Origin: Daphnia pulex | Taxonomy: Eukaryota > Arthropoda > Branchiopoda > Diplostraca > Daphniidae | Assembly (NCBI RefSeq): GCF_021134715.1 | Contig: NC_060018.1 | Location: forward strand, 9,999,501 to 10,063,500 | Length of the DNA: 64,000 nt | Reading direction: 5' to 3' | In this document: positions 32,641 through 43,847 of the stretch, in pieces | Layout of the letters: each line of letters opens with the position of its first letter | How positions within the stretch are numbered: the stretch's first letter is position 1 | Notes under the pieces: model-generated | What the model saw: only the letters and a program-made list of their open reading frames with translations | Databases searched by the model: none | Told to the model about the DNA's origin: nothing | Position numbers and translations under genes: made by a program

Positions 32641-33496
32641 TCTTTGCATTGAAGAAATCCAGCAACATTTTAATGTTTCTATGTCTTGCAATTTTGGCAC
32701 AATCACGTCCACGAATGTCAAGCACAAAAACTTGACTTCTCTTCCGCCAATAGCAGCAGCCAATCTATGTTTAATCTAAAAAAATTAAGAACATTAACAA
32801 ATACCGGCAAATAATATCACTAACAGTTAGTGGCAATGGGAGAACATAATCAAAATGAAAATTGAACGGAACCAAAAAAAACTTTCTTCTCGACGGCCTA
32901 AAATTATTTAACAATTAGTTAACTTATAATTTACATAACAGAACATTTACATTGATTTAGTAAACATACCTTGAATTCTTCGGAATTCAGACCAGAATTA
33001 GAATAAAAAATAAATAGCCTTTGACTCAGCCCACCTCCAATTCCTGATTTCGGGCTGCGTAGTGACAGGTATGCATTCTCTACACTAAAAATGTAGTAAG
33101 GGGTTGAAACATCCTAAAGGTTGAAAAGGAAACATTTGGTAAATGATTTTTTATTTACTGTCTTAGAATTGCATTTTCTACTTGATTAGAAACTTAACTT
33201 AATATAACTTTTCCATTTCCATCTGGAATCAAAACATCAGTTTCCTTCCCGAGTTGGATTAACGTCAATGGAGCAATCTCTGTGGTTGTGGCTGCTTTAA
33301 AATATCCGAAACACCACAAAGAGTGATGGCGCACAATTTACCAAGGGAAAGCAAAGCTAAAAATATTGATAGTTGACAGATTGTGAACCACAATAAAAAA
33401 ACTACAACATCTCTTCTCACATTTGTTTTTTTTCATCCGGAATTGAAGTTCGACCTTCGGATCGACCTGTCTTCAAGCGTTAACTACAAATTGCCC
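32641..33496 (-). pseudogene. unrecognised multi-exon gene, at least four exons
   Basis: Two well-defined phase-0 exons on the minus strand: 33113-32970 (48 codons; acceptor CTTTAG, donor GTATGT; VENAYLSLRSPKSGIGGGLS) and 32775-32641 (45 codons; acceptor TTTTTAG, donor GTAAAT; LAAAIGGREVKFLCLTFVDV, then IVPKLQDIETLKCCW). Upstream exon-like blocks are about 33356-33209 (LLSLGKLCAITLC, then TTTEIAPLTLIQLGKETDVL, with a frame change at TATTTTAAAG) and 33496-33421 (RQVDPKVELQF, with one TGA). Introns are about 65-200 bp. The end of the gene is not found. The sequence is globular and hydrophobic-rich; I recognise no family. The lesions suggest an old or inactive copy. Confidence 0.5.
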
Positions 33497-33499
33497 TGT

Positions 33500-35080
33500 A
33501 AGGAGTAAAATAGGTAAGTAGTAATCAAGTTACAATAATAGAAAAATTTTAGTAAATAACGCATTGCTTTTCCAGCAAATCTGTTTCAAGTTTCCAAATA
33601 AATGTATAGCTTGTAATGTACCAAATAAACGATACTGAAAATAAACAGTGTTGCTAATTAGATTTCTCTTGCTCTCAATTCAATACATCCATTGTCAATT
33701 AGACTATCAAGTTCAGAATTCACGTCACGTAAATTTTAGATTTGATTGAGAAAACTGAAAATGACAGAAAAAAAAATTGAATGGCAACAGCCGCCGATTT
33801 TAAGATATCGCAAACACTGTAATCGATTTTCCGGGACAAAATGTCTTGGTTAGTAATAAATATTTTTTCAGATGTCTCAATAATTATTTCGAGTCCAAAT
33901 TTCGGGAAATGTCAAAATAAAAAATGTCAAAATAATTATTCATTAGTCATGGGTATTTTTCAATCTAGTTTTTCCCAATTGGTTGTCAAATCTAGAGTAA
34001 CCAGACCAGCATACGTTTTGAAGGAAAAAGAATAATAAGATTTTATTCCAATGATATACACGTCAATGCTGCTACAGCTAATTGAGACAATGGTGGAAGA
34101 TGCTAATGTTTTTTTTTTCTTTTTGATTTTCAACCATGACCAACAGTTTATTCTGTGCTTCGAACTGCTTTGACTGGTGTTTCTATCGAGTTAAGAAAAT
34201 CCACTGGATTCGATCAAAGAACAGAGTTGTCCGGGCCGTCAACGTCAGTAAACAAAAGTGGGATTTGTGACCAAAACTGACTCACGAATTCCACATACCA
34301 GCCATCGTCACGTCCTGGAAAAAACAAATCTTGAAAAAACAGAGCTATGTTGACTTTTTCTTTCTTCTGTATTGTAGTGGTTAAAAAATCCGAATCGTGG
34401 ACTTTTTCTCGTTCTGTGAACAATCCTTATTCCTTGTTTTGATGTTTTGCTTGACGAATGACGACAATTAATTTATGAGTTGTTCCTGATGAGCCAAATA
34501 TAAATTTTTATCCTACCTACAACTTTCCCATTTGCAATTGCAATTGGTGTGAGAAGTGTGAACAGTGTAAAATTACATTTTTTATATACGCGGTCTAATC
34601 CGGGAATAGTACCAGCACATGTAATCTTACTTTGATTTACAGAACGCCTAGAAAGATGAAGCTACAAAGTATGTTAACTACCCTTCGTGACATCCTAGCC
34701 ACCATCAAATTTCAGTAGCATAAACCTTCTCTATCCATCATCCTTAACGGCCATTCTAAATGGAAAAAATGTATATTATGGCCGCAAATGGAGGAAGCGT
34801 TATGAGTGGTGGTAATATGGTCCTCCAACAACGGCAGCAGAAGCAGCGACGAATTTTAGTTTTAAGTTCGACTCATATGGTTATGGCTACCACTTCAGCC
34901 GTTGCTGCTGCCCTTTTGGAAAATCAACAACTGCAAGCAGCACATGCTCCCCTCAAGATAAGTAGCCATTTTACTCCATTACGGATGTTTTTATGGGTAA
35001 ATTAGCAGTTTTGACCAGGGATTCTTCTTATAGTTGTATTGACAATCCAGTGATACTTTGATCTTTTTTTATGTGATCAA
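33500..35080. other. no gene seen
   Basis: AT-rich. A frame at 34760-35005 is Met/Gln/Ala-rich and unrecognised. Nothing else is supported. Confidence 0.4.
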
Positions 35081-35084
35081 CAAT

Positions 35085-35545
35085 TCCCAGCTCCTTACGC
35101 GAACCAAAAAACGCTTGTTTCAATCGAGATATTTATAGAGACCGTTGAAACAACATGTTTTTGCCTGCGATCCGGAAAAATACAAAGGAACCAGTTGCAA
35201 TTATTATGGACAACTGCTATGGCCGTGATCCTTCTTGTGTTGCCTCGACTACTCAGGTTGAAATTATATTTTTCATACCCAATTGCACCTCCATCTATCC
35301 ACCTCTTGATCAAGGAATCATAACAACACTGAACACTCTTTCCTAGTGAGAGGTATTGAGCTCTTTTCCGGCTGCGTACGACTGCGTAAGAAAGATTCGA
35401 AGAGCTACAAAGAGCTCGCAAAATAGGTTTGATCTTCAGTCTTAATAATATTTTAAGAAATGAGGTTTTAGATATAATTTTCAAATGTTATTCAGGCGAA
35501 ACAATGCTGGGGGAATCATGAAGAAATGTTGGGACTCCTTGAATA
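35085..35545 (+). pseudogene. Tigger/pogo-type transposase fragment
   Basis: The plus strand reads FLPAIRKNTKEPVAIIMDNC, then IIFFIPNCTSIYPPLDQGII followed by TTLN. This is the DDE_1 region of Tigger/pogo/jerky transposases, with the second catalytic Asp in MDNC and the NCTSxxxPLDQGII block. Before it, PKNACFNRDI lies in another frame. After a stop, relics of the helical tail follow (RKIRRATK; KKCWDSLN near 35510). The first Asp region and the DNA-binding domain are missing and frames change repeatedly. It is a dead fragment of a cut-and-paste element. Confidence 0.75.
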
Positions 35546-37700
35546 AAAAACCATTTTGAGATGTTTCATTCACGCTTTTTGCCTTCCCCACATTCCTAAT
35601 GAAATAAGCGCGGATGGTCATGAATGTCGTACTCATCAAGGCAGAGCGTCTAGTAGTTTTTGACATCTTCATTATGTATTTCCAATTCTCATTTGACCCA
35701 AATAATTTTGAAAAACTTGATTCACTTGGTCTTTCGGCTTCGAATTAGCGGGGATTATATTATTATTATAGTAAGGCTTTTGCAGACTCTGCCACCAAAC
35801 TCTCAAAAGAAACAATAAATCAGAGATTTGTTTACAGAGTCTTATTGATATCCAAAGTCAACAGAAGGAAGAACTGAAAATACCAATGCAGCTGTTTGCA
35901 ACCTATCCCAGGATATAGACACAGACAACGGGCGCCTAGTGAGTATAACTTTTCTCACAATTTCCAAATTTCCATTTATTGTTTATCCATTGTATTGTTC
36001 TTTCACATAAATCTGAAAAATTTTGTTTGTGTATAAAGTTTACCATGAAAGTAACATTTTGAAATATGGGTTGTTTGCTTTTCACTGTTGCTTCGTTTTT
36101 CATGTAATGGAATAATTAGAAAAGGGTTCATCATAGTAATTCTCCTTACATTTGCTATATTTGTATGCATTGCTTGGCGAGGTATCAAACACAAAGCATA
36201 CATCTGATCTTATTTAAGAGTGGGAAAAATATGACCATCTATATGACTTCTTATCAGGAATATTAGATAAAGAACCAATTATTTATTATCTTAAAGAAGA
36301 AACGGAAAGAAGAAGTTTGTAGATATGTCATTGTTGCAGTATCCATTTCCATTTCTTTAAGGTACTCCGATAACGAGTAACAGTTTAATTGGAAATTTCT
36401 TTGGACAAGTGTTTACAATTATTTTTTTAAAATTGGCAAATAAAGAACAAATTTGCTGTCTATCAACACAGTTAAGAGCAACCGTCTTACTAAGTGTTAT
36501 AACAGAAATAACTGTTGCCGTTTACTAGTTGAATAAAATTGATAGTTATGTTTAATAATGAATTTTTGATGATAAACCTCCCCTTTCCCTATTCTAAATT
36601 TGTTGAAGATGTGTTCGGTGTTGTTTTGCCAGACCAAAGGGGTAATACCAATTTACAAAATCGTGATGATGTTTGATTGGTCCTGTTTTTACTACTACTG
36701 GAATTAAAAAAAAAAATTACGAAAAAAAATAAAACATGTGATCGCTCCAAAGACGATGTAGAAGACTGTGGCAAAATAAGCCACACTGAAGATATCTGTG
36801 ACGACGCAACTCACAGAAGTAACGCTATTTCAATGCTATTGTGGAATTAGTATTTTTTTTTAATTCATTTTCTTTTTAATAAGTGCTTGCTCGACTAGTT
36901 AACCATCCTTAACCACAAGATTGAATTTGTTTCACAAACTTCGTTTATGGAGACGGAAGTTTAATGTGGTTGGTGAGAGAGCCAAACTGAAGACATCTAA
37001 AATGCCCATCACAAAGTAGTTGTTTGAAATGAATTCCTTTTATAACAGCAGATCCTCATCTAATTGATCAGCCTTTACCACTTGCGATGTGAAGTTTGTG
37101 AGCAACACTATAGCTGAATAGCAGGATAAAAAACCGATAAGAAAATATGAACAACAACAACCCCAGGAGCATATACCGCAACAAATATAAAAGGAATCCG
37201 TGCCCGCTTTTCCAACAGGTACCACACTTCTTTTTGTACATTTTTAAATGAAGAAAAGGGACATCAGTAAAATATTTCTAGATTGCTAGTTTATTGATTG
37301 GAATGTTGACAGGGAAAGGGCCTTTTGCGATAGAGAGAAATCGGATACCTCATTTATTATTTCTTTCTTTGGGTTTCTTTATTTATTTAAGAAAATTATT
37401 TTGTATATTATTTGTTGCACAACTTTTGCTTGCTTTCGCAAGGATTATGCTGGATTTTTTACGTTCTTTTTTTGAACCCATTATTTTATTATAAGATACT
37501 CCCACACAAGATGGGCAGTATGTTACCTCTGTGCCGTTCACAGCAAATTGAAATCTCTTTGTTCTCTTCCCTACTTATTTTCCCTAACGTATTTCATTGT
37601 TCTTTCAAAACAGTCACGAACTTTATTGTTTGATAGATCAACTTCCTGTAAGCATCTTCAACTGCTAAGAAACCTACTTTAATCTCCTGTGTCTTTCTCT
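35546..37700. other. no gene seen
   Basis: AT-rich. Short frames such as 36589-36786 and 37040-37225 (minus) lack motifs. The beginning (to about 35930) may include the decayed tail of the Tigger-type transposase. Confidence 0.4.
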
Positions 37701-37705
37701 TCTGG

Positions 37706-38212
37706 ATGTTCCAATTTGTTCGTATAAATCATCTGGTAGCAGCTCTAGTTCCGTTCTTTAGGTGCTCATGCATTCATCGCATTTCAGAAGCCGCTTCCGA
37801 GAGTTCAAGTCGTACTCACACAAATTATAAACCATTTTTTTGTTTTACTTTGATTTCCACTACATCGGCTCCCGCTCGGACATTGTGCTCTTCGTTTGCT
37901 TCTTTAAGCGTAGGAAATCGGAGAAATTCGTACTCCATTAATAGCGGATCAATGACAGAAGAAGTTTGTGGATTTGATGATTGGTTAATGCATCATTATG
38001 ATCAGCATCACGCGTGGGATCACGCTCCAGTAAGTTTTCAAGTATGTTCTATTTCATACTCATCCAAAGGAAGTCGGGGGGAAATGCATTTGACCTTGAG
38101 GAATTCACCAAACAAAACTAGCTTTTGGTGCTGTTCCTCGTCGTCAATATTGACGTGTGCCACAAAATTTTTGGTTGGAAAGTATATACGAAAGAGCTAC
38201 ATTAATGAATGA
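37706..38212 (+). CDS. unrecognised 168-codon frame
   Basis: An uninterrupted plus frame. Its middle, MTEEVCGFDDWLMHHYDQHH followed by AWDHAP, ends exactly at a GTAAGT donor (38031), so the true coding part may be only this exon and the rest read-through. The Ser/Thr- and Cys-rich remainder has no motif. No partner exon is identified. Confidence 0.25.
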   Translation: MFQFVRINHLVAALVPFFRCSCIHRISEAASESSSRTHTNYKPFFCFTLISTTSAPARTLCSSFASLSVGNRRNSYSINSGSMTEEVCGFDDWLMHHYDQHHAWDHAPVSFQVCSISYSSKGSRGEMHLTLRNSPNKTSFWCCSSSSILTCATKFLVGKYIRKSYINE

Positions 38213-38219
38213 TTAGTTG

Positions 38220-39340
38220 GGTGTTCATTGAATCCTACGGGATTCCGGATGATTTCAGAAAATCGGCAATAGAACAAAACATATGAGTAATTCATTTGTG
38301 ACTGCCCTTTTGAATTAATATTCATAAAATGCAACCTCTATACAACCCTGGTTGAATTTTGCGTTTAAAACGAACTCATAATTTTCCGCAAGAAGATCAT
38401 TTGTAAGATCTATTGTGCTACGTACATAGTTAATCTCAGCGCCTGTAATGTTGTCTGTGACATGAACAGTTTTAAATTTACTTCTGTGGATAGATGATCT
38501 GTTATGTCAATTGCATCAAGAAGTTCATGTAACACTTTACAAATAAGTGCGAAATATTTGATTAGTAGGGAGAGTATAGCACATATACATTCACTCTTTT
38601 ATATGAATAAAATGAGACTATCGCCGCTAGTGGCGCGACCATCTCGGCAGGCATTCAAGGGAGGGGGGGGGCGGAATAGAGTTTTAAGGAGGCATATTCG
38701 TAGCGGACCCATCAAGACGACGCCACCTTCGAGATAATCTTCTGCCATAAGAGACCGGTAACCATAGTTAATGGCTCTGATAATATAGCTAGGGTTTAGT
38801 AAAGGTTCACCGTGCATATTTTTGACAATGATTCCTGTGATGACGCCACATATGGCAACTCCGCACCCATCCCCACCCAAAAAAATCTAGATGTGCCCAA
38901 CAGAGAGGCTCGCGACCTCGTTCCCACTCAGTCCAAGTTTGCCCCTCTTGTAGTGACGGTCACGTTGCATCTCTCTCCGTTCCTAATACAATTGCCTTCC
39001 GCTTAGTTTTAGTACTTCACTTCATCATAATTGCCATACTAATTATGAACAGAATAGCCAAACCTCGAGAGAGCGCTAAGCTTTCATCTAGAAATAAACC
39101 TTAATTCAGTTTTCAATTTGAATTTGAAGGTGGGGGGGGGGAGGTTAAGGGATATGCACCAAACCATAAAACGTTTGCCATGCTCGTTCTGGTACATACC
39201 ATTGATATGTACATACCATCATGCTGTATATGATAGGCAAAAATGCTTTGGTAGTATGTATAGCATAGTATGTATGCTATGGACTATCATGCCGGACTTA
39301 TACCTATGCCATTGCGCTTATACTGCAGGTTGCATTTGTA
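38220..39340. other. no gene seen; G run and TATGTA-type inverted words
   Basis: Contains a G run at about 38661-38671 and, at 39190-39300, several overlapping GTACATACCAT/GTATGTATAGCAT words forming imperfect inverted repeats. Frames here have no motifs. Confidence 0.35.
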
Positions 39341-39369
39341 TCGCCCCGTGTTTCCTGTTTCTTGGTGAA

Positions 39370-39490
39370 AAAAATTTCCCACTCCTAGATGCCGTTCGAC
39401 TGCACAACGTGCATTATGCACAGTGCAGTGGCCCCATCTCCCAGCATCCAGGCTCTCGACGTATGCTGACGTATAATCTGTTTTCTTTAT
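39370..39490 (-). pseudogene. decayed copy of the repeat-tailed gene's exon
   Basis: The minus strand reads VHNARCAVERHLGVGNFF, clearly related to VHNARCAVEKYFGRRNFYF of the unit at 40.19 kb. The shared word GTGCATTATGCAC/GTGCATTGTGCAC is also kept. It marks a third, mostly lost unit of the tandem family. Confidence 0.5.
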
Positions 39491-39697
39491 TACAGAAATT
39501 TGTTTTTAATGAAAGTTCTAGATAATCCAAATTGACGAGGAAAGAAAAAAAAATTTTGAAGCTTACCGATATATATATTAGGAGTCTATAGCTCTGTTTT
39601 TTCAAACAATTTAAATTTTTAGAAAAAAAAAATTAGCGGCGAGTTGCCGGAATTGCCAGCGACGAAATGTCTTTTTGCTGTATGTGCTGGTGCTGTA

Positions 39698-40618
39698 TTA
39701 TGTTGGTGGTTTGCCTCGGCCCACGGGCGGAGCAGCAGCTGCTGGTGGCGGATGTTGGCCACGTACCACGGGCGGAGCAATAGCAGCTGCGGATGTTGGT
39801 GGTTTGCCACGGCCCACGGGCGGAGCAGTAGCGGCTGATGTAGGTGGCTGGCCCCGGCCCACGGGCGGAGCAGTAGCGGCTGATGTAGGTGGCTGGCCCC
39901 GGCCCACAGGCGGAGCAGTAGCGGCTGATGTAGGTGGCTGGCCCCGGCCCACGGGTGGAGCAGTAGCGGCTGATGTAGTTGGCTGGCAAAACAGCTGTTG
40001 GGAAAATTCATAGAACGCAAAGTTCACTGCATCCTTTTTTCTTTCTTCTATTACGTCGACGCAAATCTTGTCTAGAGAAATTAAAACAATTTATAAAAAC
40101 AATTTTTTTTTATTATTAAAATTCCTTTTACCTGTTCCATAATTCGGAAACTGCAGGCTTCAGCGGTGTCTACCGGGTCCTCCAGTTTATGAGAAATAAA
40201 AATTTCTCCGGCCAAAATATTTTTCTACTGCACAACGTGCATTGTGCACGTTGTAATATCCCCTGTTCCACATTTCTAGGCTGCTGGCGTATTGTTTCAA
40301 ATTTGGGCCTGTGGTGAACCTACGCCCGTTTAGGGTCACCACGCCTAAATTTATAAGATGATTGACAAAAATCGTTGCTGCCTCTCGCTTGTTATCGTCA
40401 ACGTAGTTGTCGGCAGTTGCGTACCGGGCCACAAATGGGTCACCTAAAAAAGTTAAAAATAATCAAACCATAACTGTTATATTAATGTAACATATTGCAA
40501 TTACTTACCAGGTACTTCAACTGTTGTAAAATAACCATTTTCGGTTGGGAAACTCCGGATAATGGCCGCTGTCCCGATAGTTCCTGTCAGGAAATTGAAC
40601 AAATCATATATGACTTGC
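39698..40618 (-). CDS. unrecognised repeat-tailed gene (tandem unit 2)
   Basis: Minus-strand gene model. Exon 1 runs from the ATG at about 40618 (MQVIYDLFNFLTGTIG... to TTVEVPG) to donor 40509/GTAAGT. After a 65-bp intron, exon 2 starts at 40443 (DPFVARYATADNYVDDNKRE, then FVNHLINLGVVTLNGRRFTT). A later block (LEDPVDTAEACSFRIMEQ) ends at donor 40132/GTAAAA. The last exon begins near 40065 (ICVDVIEERKKDAVNFAFYE, then FSQQLF) and runs into seven copies of a 15-residue repeat (PPVGRGQPPTSAATA-like), stopping TAA at 39698. The join between exon 2 and the LEDPVD block needs a frame change or a further intron near 40210. I recognise no domain. The tail looks like a disordered low-complexity region. 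The two-unit organisation supports a real gene family. Confidence 0.45.
39700..39992 (-). repeat. 45-bp coding tandem repeat, array 1
   Basis: About seven 45-bp units; on the minus strand each encodes P-P-V-G-R-G-Q/K-P-P-T-S-A-A-T-A with small changes. The array is GC-rich against an AT-rich background. Confidence 0.9.
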
Positions 40619-40665
40619 ATATGACATTTTAGCCAGCCACCGACAGGTGGAGCAATAGCGGCCAG

Positions 40666-41244
40666 TTATGGATGTTGGCCACGTACCACGGGCGGAGCAG
40701 CAGCTGCTGGTGGCGGATGTTGGCCATGTACCACGGGCGGAGCAGCAGCTGCTGGTGGCGGATGTTGGCCACGTACCACGGGCGGAGCAGCAGCTGCTGG
40801 TGGCGGATGTTGGCCACGTACCACGGACGGAGCAGCAGCTGCTGGTGGCGGATGTTGGCCACGTTCCACGGGAGGAGCAATAGCAGCTGCGGATGTTGGT
40901 GGTTTGCCACGGCCCACGGGCGGAGCAGCAGCTGCTGGTGGCGGATGTTGGCCACGTACCACGGGCGGAGCAATAGCAGCTGTGGATGTAGGTGGCTGGC
41001 CCCGGCCAACGGGTGGAGCAGGAGCGGCTGATGTAGGTGGCTGGCCCCGGCCCACAGGCGGAGCAGTAGCGGCAGATGTTGAAGGCTGGCCACGTCCGAC
41101 GGGCTGTGCAGCAGCGGTAGATGTTGGATGCTGGCCACGTCCGAGGGGCTGTGCAGCAGCGGCAGATGTTGGAGGCTGGCCACGTCCGACGGGCTGTGCA
41201 GCAGCGGTAGATGGTGGAGGCTGGCCACGTCCGACGGGCGGCAC
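40666..41244 (-). repeat. 45-bp coding tandem repeat, array 2 (unit 1 tail)
   Basis: About thirteen units of the same 45-bp repeat, open on the minus strand for 192 codons. Two subtypes occur: PPVGRGQPPTSAATA-like and PPVVRGQHPPPAAAA-like. It ends TAA at 40666, and in the same frame runs on to the start of the next unit (APPVGGWLKCH then MQVIYDLF). It is either the tail of an upstream unit whose 5' exons are lost, or part of one long gene with a stop. Upstream, AT-rich repeats and an LTR element replace any 5' exons. Confidence 0.85.
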
Positions 41245-41259
41245 AGTAGAAATTAAGTT

Positions 41260-41440
41260 ATTCTTTGCATTGAGTTACTCTTAGTATATTGAGTTACTTT
41301 AAATGAGTAGAGTTACTTTTATTAAATTTAGTAACTCTTAATGCTTTAAGTTACTCTAAATTTATCGAGTTACTCTAAATACAATTAAGTTATTCTTTGT
41401 ATTGAGTTACTCTTAATTTATGTAGGTTACTCCAATTACA
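41260..41440. repeat. GAGTTACT-word repeat
   Basis: About ten copies of (G/A)AGTTACTCT or its variants, spaced irregularly by 10-25 bp in AT-rich DNA, mostly in one orientation. It lies between the coding repeat and the LTR element. Confidence 0.7.
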
Positions 41441-41496
41441 TTTTTTGACTTAAAACTTTTTATATCATGCGAAAGCTAAAAAACGGTCTAAATCTT

Positions 41497-41855
41497 ACAT
41501 TTAGGCCGAACTAGTTTATTTGCTACATAGCACAGAATACAAACTGAGAGAAAGAGAGAGTTTAACTTACAACTGTTGAGGACGAGTGAGATGACTAGTC
41601 TAACTCTTGGAGGGTGCGACGGGAGTTTATATATGTATTCCCGCGCGCCATTTTGGAATGGTTGTACGTATCGATTATTAAAGTAATTCCAAAATGGCGG
41701 GACAAAACGATCATGAGTCATGTGGGGTTATTCAAGCGGGTGTGAGAAACGATTGTGGTTATTAATAGACGAAGAGCATGAAGGGGGCGGGGTTACAGAC
41801 GATACATCCAGTAAACGATATGCACTCTTCTGGTCAGTCTCGGCTGCGCATTACA
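41497..41855 (-). mobile_element. 3' LTR, truncated at its outer end
   Basis: 359 bp identical to 45373-45731 by eye. The outer 57 bp, including the TTACA terminus, are replaced by unrelated AT-rich sequence, so no target-site duplication can be read on this side. Confidence 0.8.
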
Positions 41856-42175
41856 CACCTCCTTTCTTTGAAAAGACACGTCCTCGTGTCTATACCAAAT
41901 TTCTTGCACATTTTTCATAATATTTGGAACTTACGACAAGATCTACGAGAAAGTAAAATCATTACTATTAGCGAGTATAAATGCATAAATAAATTGTTCT
42001 CGCGATGCTTTGCGTGGAGATCGTCTTGTCTTCATGTAGTGGGTGTCCGTGGTTTTCCGCCGATAGGAAAGTACTGATGTGTACGTATACGTACTCTTCC
42101 TTACAAGAAAGAGTAACGCCGACTATGCTGAAGTCTGGTATTACGGCGTCTAGTCTTAAGCGGTAGTACAAGAGG

Positions 42176-42300
42176 GAGACTGAGGGGGAGAAATGAGAGG
42201 GAGAATAAGAGGGAGAATGAGAGGGAGAATAAGAGGGAGAATGAGAGGGAGAATAAGAGGGAGAATGAGAGGGGGAGCAAGAGGTAGAATAGAAGGGAGA
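42176..42300. repeat. 12/24-bp GA-rich tandem repeat
   Basis: GAGAGGGAGAAT alternates with AAGAGGGAGAAT about ten times inside the retrotransposon interior. On the minus strand it encodes alternating Ser-Pro-Ser-His/Tyr dipeptides, which is probably incidental. Confidence 0.85.
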
Positions 42301-42499
42301 ACACACTGGGATCCTGCACGGCAGTTACGTTCATGACGTCACATTTATTTAGCAATCACGGGGCGGCCATCCGAAGTGGGCATTACAGTACTGATGTACA
42401 TAATTTTATCACTTTTTTTCGATTCCGTTAACGGTCCCATGAGTCTGTAACAAAGTTGGTTAGACATCTTTGGGGGAGGGGATCGGGTAAAAGTGGTTT

Positions 42500-43847
42500 T
42501 GAATTGCTCTTCTGTTTCTCTTTGGTGCTGATCTTGTATCCACGAACGATTTTGTTTGATTTGTTTACCACTATTTCCAATAAAATCTAAGTTGAATCCG
42601 TGCCGTTGTCTTTCCTTTTTTTTTTCTTTACGGATTCCTGTACCAGTTGTCTGTCAGCTTGTGTGGCGATTAAACTTTTGTCAAGCTCATTGATTTAATC
42701 GTTGTCATTGAAGACGTCGTTAGCTGAAAGATATACTTGGTCGCTGTCTCAGGGGCTGTCATCGATTGCATTGTCCTTAATCGACGTTTCTGTTTCCTTA
42801 TTATTCTTCTTTGGAATTTCTCATATTTTGCGCGCGCATTAACAGTACTTAAATTTTTCCTGTTCATCTGCGAAGTTTATGTTTGATAACGCGTTATTCG
42901 CTGGCGGCTGCTCAGGTTGCGTTTTCAGTTTGTCGATTGGAATCTGGAGTTCTGTAGGTTCCGTTCGTTATTCGTTTTGTTTTCCAGATTTTATTTTTCG
43001 GTCCATGACAATATCACAAACTTGCAGGCATAAAGCCCATCTAGCAAATTTTGCAAATTTTCTTTTATTTCTTCATAAATTTCTTAACGGCTTGTAGTTG
43101 CTCAATGCTTGATTTTTCTTCCGTTTCTCTACGGGGAATTAGCTATGCCGCTTGCACAATTGCGTAAGCTTTTCTTTTAAATTTCTCGACATTTATCTGA
43201 AATGTCACGAAGTTATAAGCAATGGCGAAAAAATTTTCATTTCACGCCAATTTGTGTGCGTTTGGCTTATTTAAACTGATACTACACCGTAATTCTTGTC
43301 GCATCATTATGAATATGAATCTCTCGCGAAAAGATTCGGATAGTGTAAGATTGGTGGGCTGATCAGGTACTTCGTTAAATAACTGGGAAGATTTTCAAAT
43401 ATTTTTTTTTTCTTCTTCTTCCTTTTTTTTTCGGGCCCTTTTAACTACGGATTAATTTTCCGTGTCTTCTTCTTTGTGGTGAGCATTTTTTAGCAAAATT
43501 GAATGTTTCTGGCTAGTCTGAGAAGACAGATTTATTGGCTAATGGTTTTCTTTCCTTGAATTTTCTTCTTCTTTTCGCTTGGTTTCTTCATGTTTTAAAT
43601 ATATAGTATTTTCTTGCACTTCCATTACTTTGGATTTTTATTTTTTAACTTTCTTCTTTGATGCAGCTATTCTATTACTACGATTATATATACTACAAGC
43701 TGTTGATGTGTTTTTTTTTAGTTTTCGGCTTTCTGTTGATTGACTGACATACTCTCCAACTTCTGAAGTAGTAGTTTCAAGTTGTTGACTTCTTCCGACA
43801 TTTCCTTACTTTCCTTTGCTGCTAACATGATGGCAGTGGACAAGTCT
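42500..43847 (-). pseudogene. decayed post-gag coding region
   Basis: After gag the minus strand keeps broken coding signal: MSEEVNNLKLLLQKLESM at about 43690-43800, then Lys/Arg/Glu-rich pieces, and near 42600-42850 acidic pieces such as LSANDVFNDND and IATQADRQLVQESVKKKKR in shifting frames. No pol motif is visible. It may be a former gag C-terminus or spacer protein. Confidence 0.45.

Noticed and set aside
39690..41250. Regularly repeated GC-rich sequence resembling a CRISPR array
   Set aside because: Units are contiguous 45-bp coding repeats without unique spacers, open on the minus strand, in a eukaryotic context.
39675..41284. Plus-strand Gly/Trp/Pro-rich frames across the 45-bp repeats
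   Set aside because: Antisense shadow of the minus-strand repeat; the flanking unique exons are all on the minus strand.
42101..42355. Ser/Pro/His/Tyr repeat frames on the minus strand
   Set aside because: They arise from a 12-bp GA-rich tandem repeat inside the retrotransposon interior.
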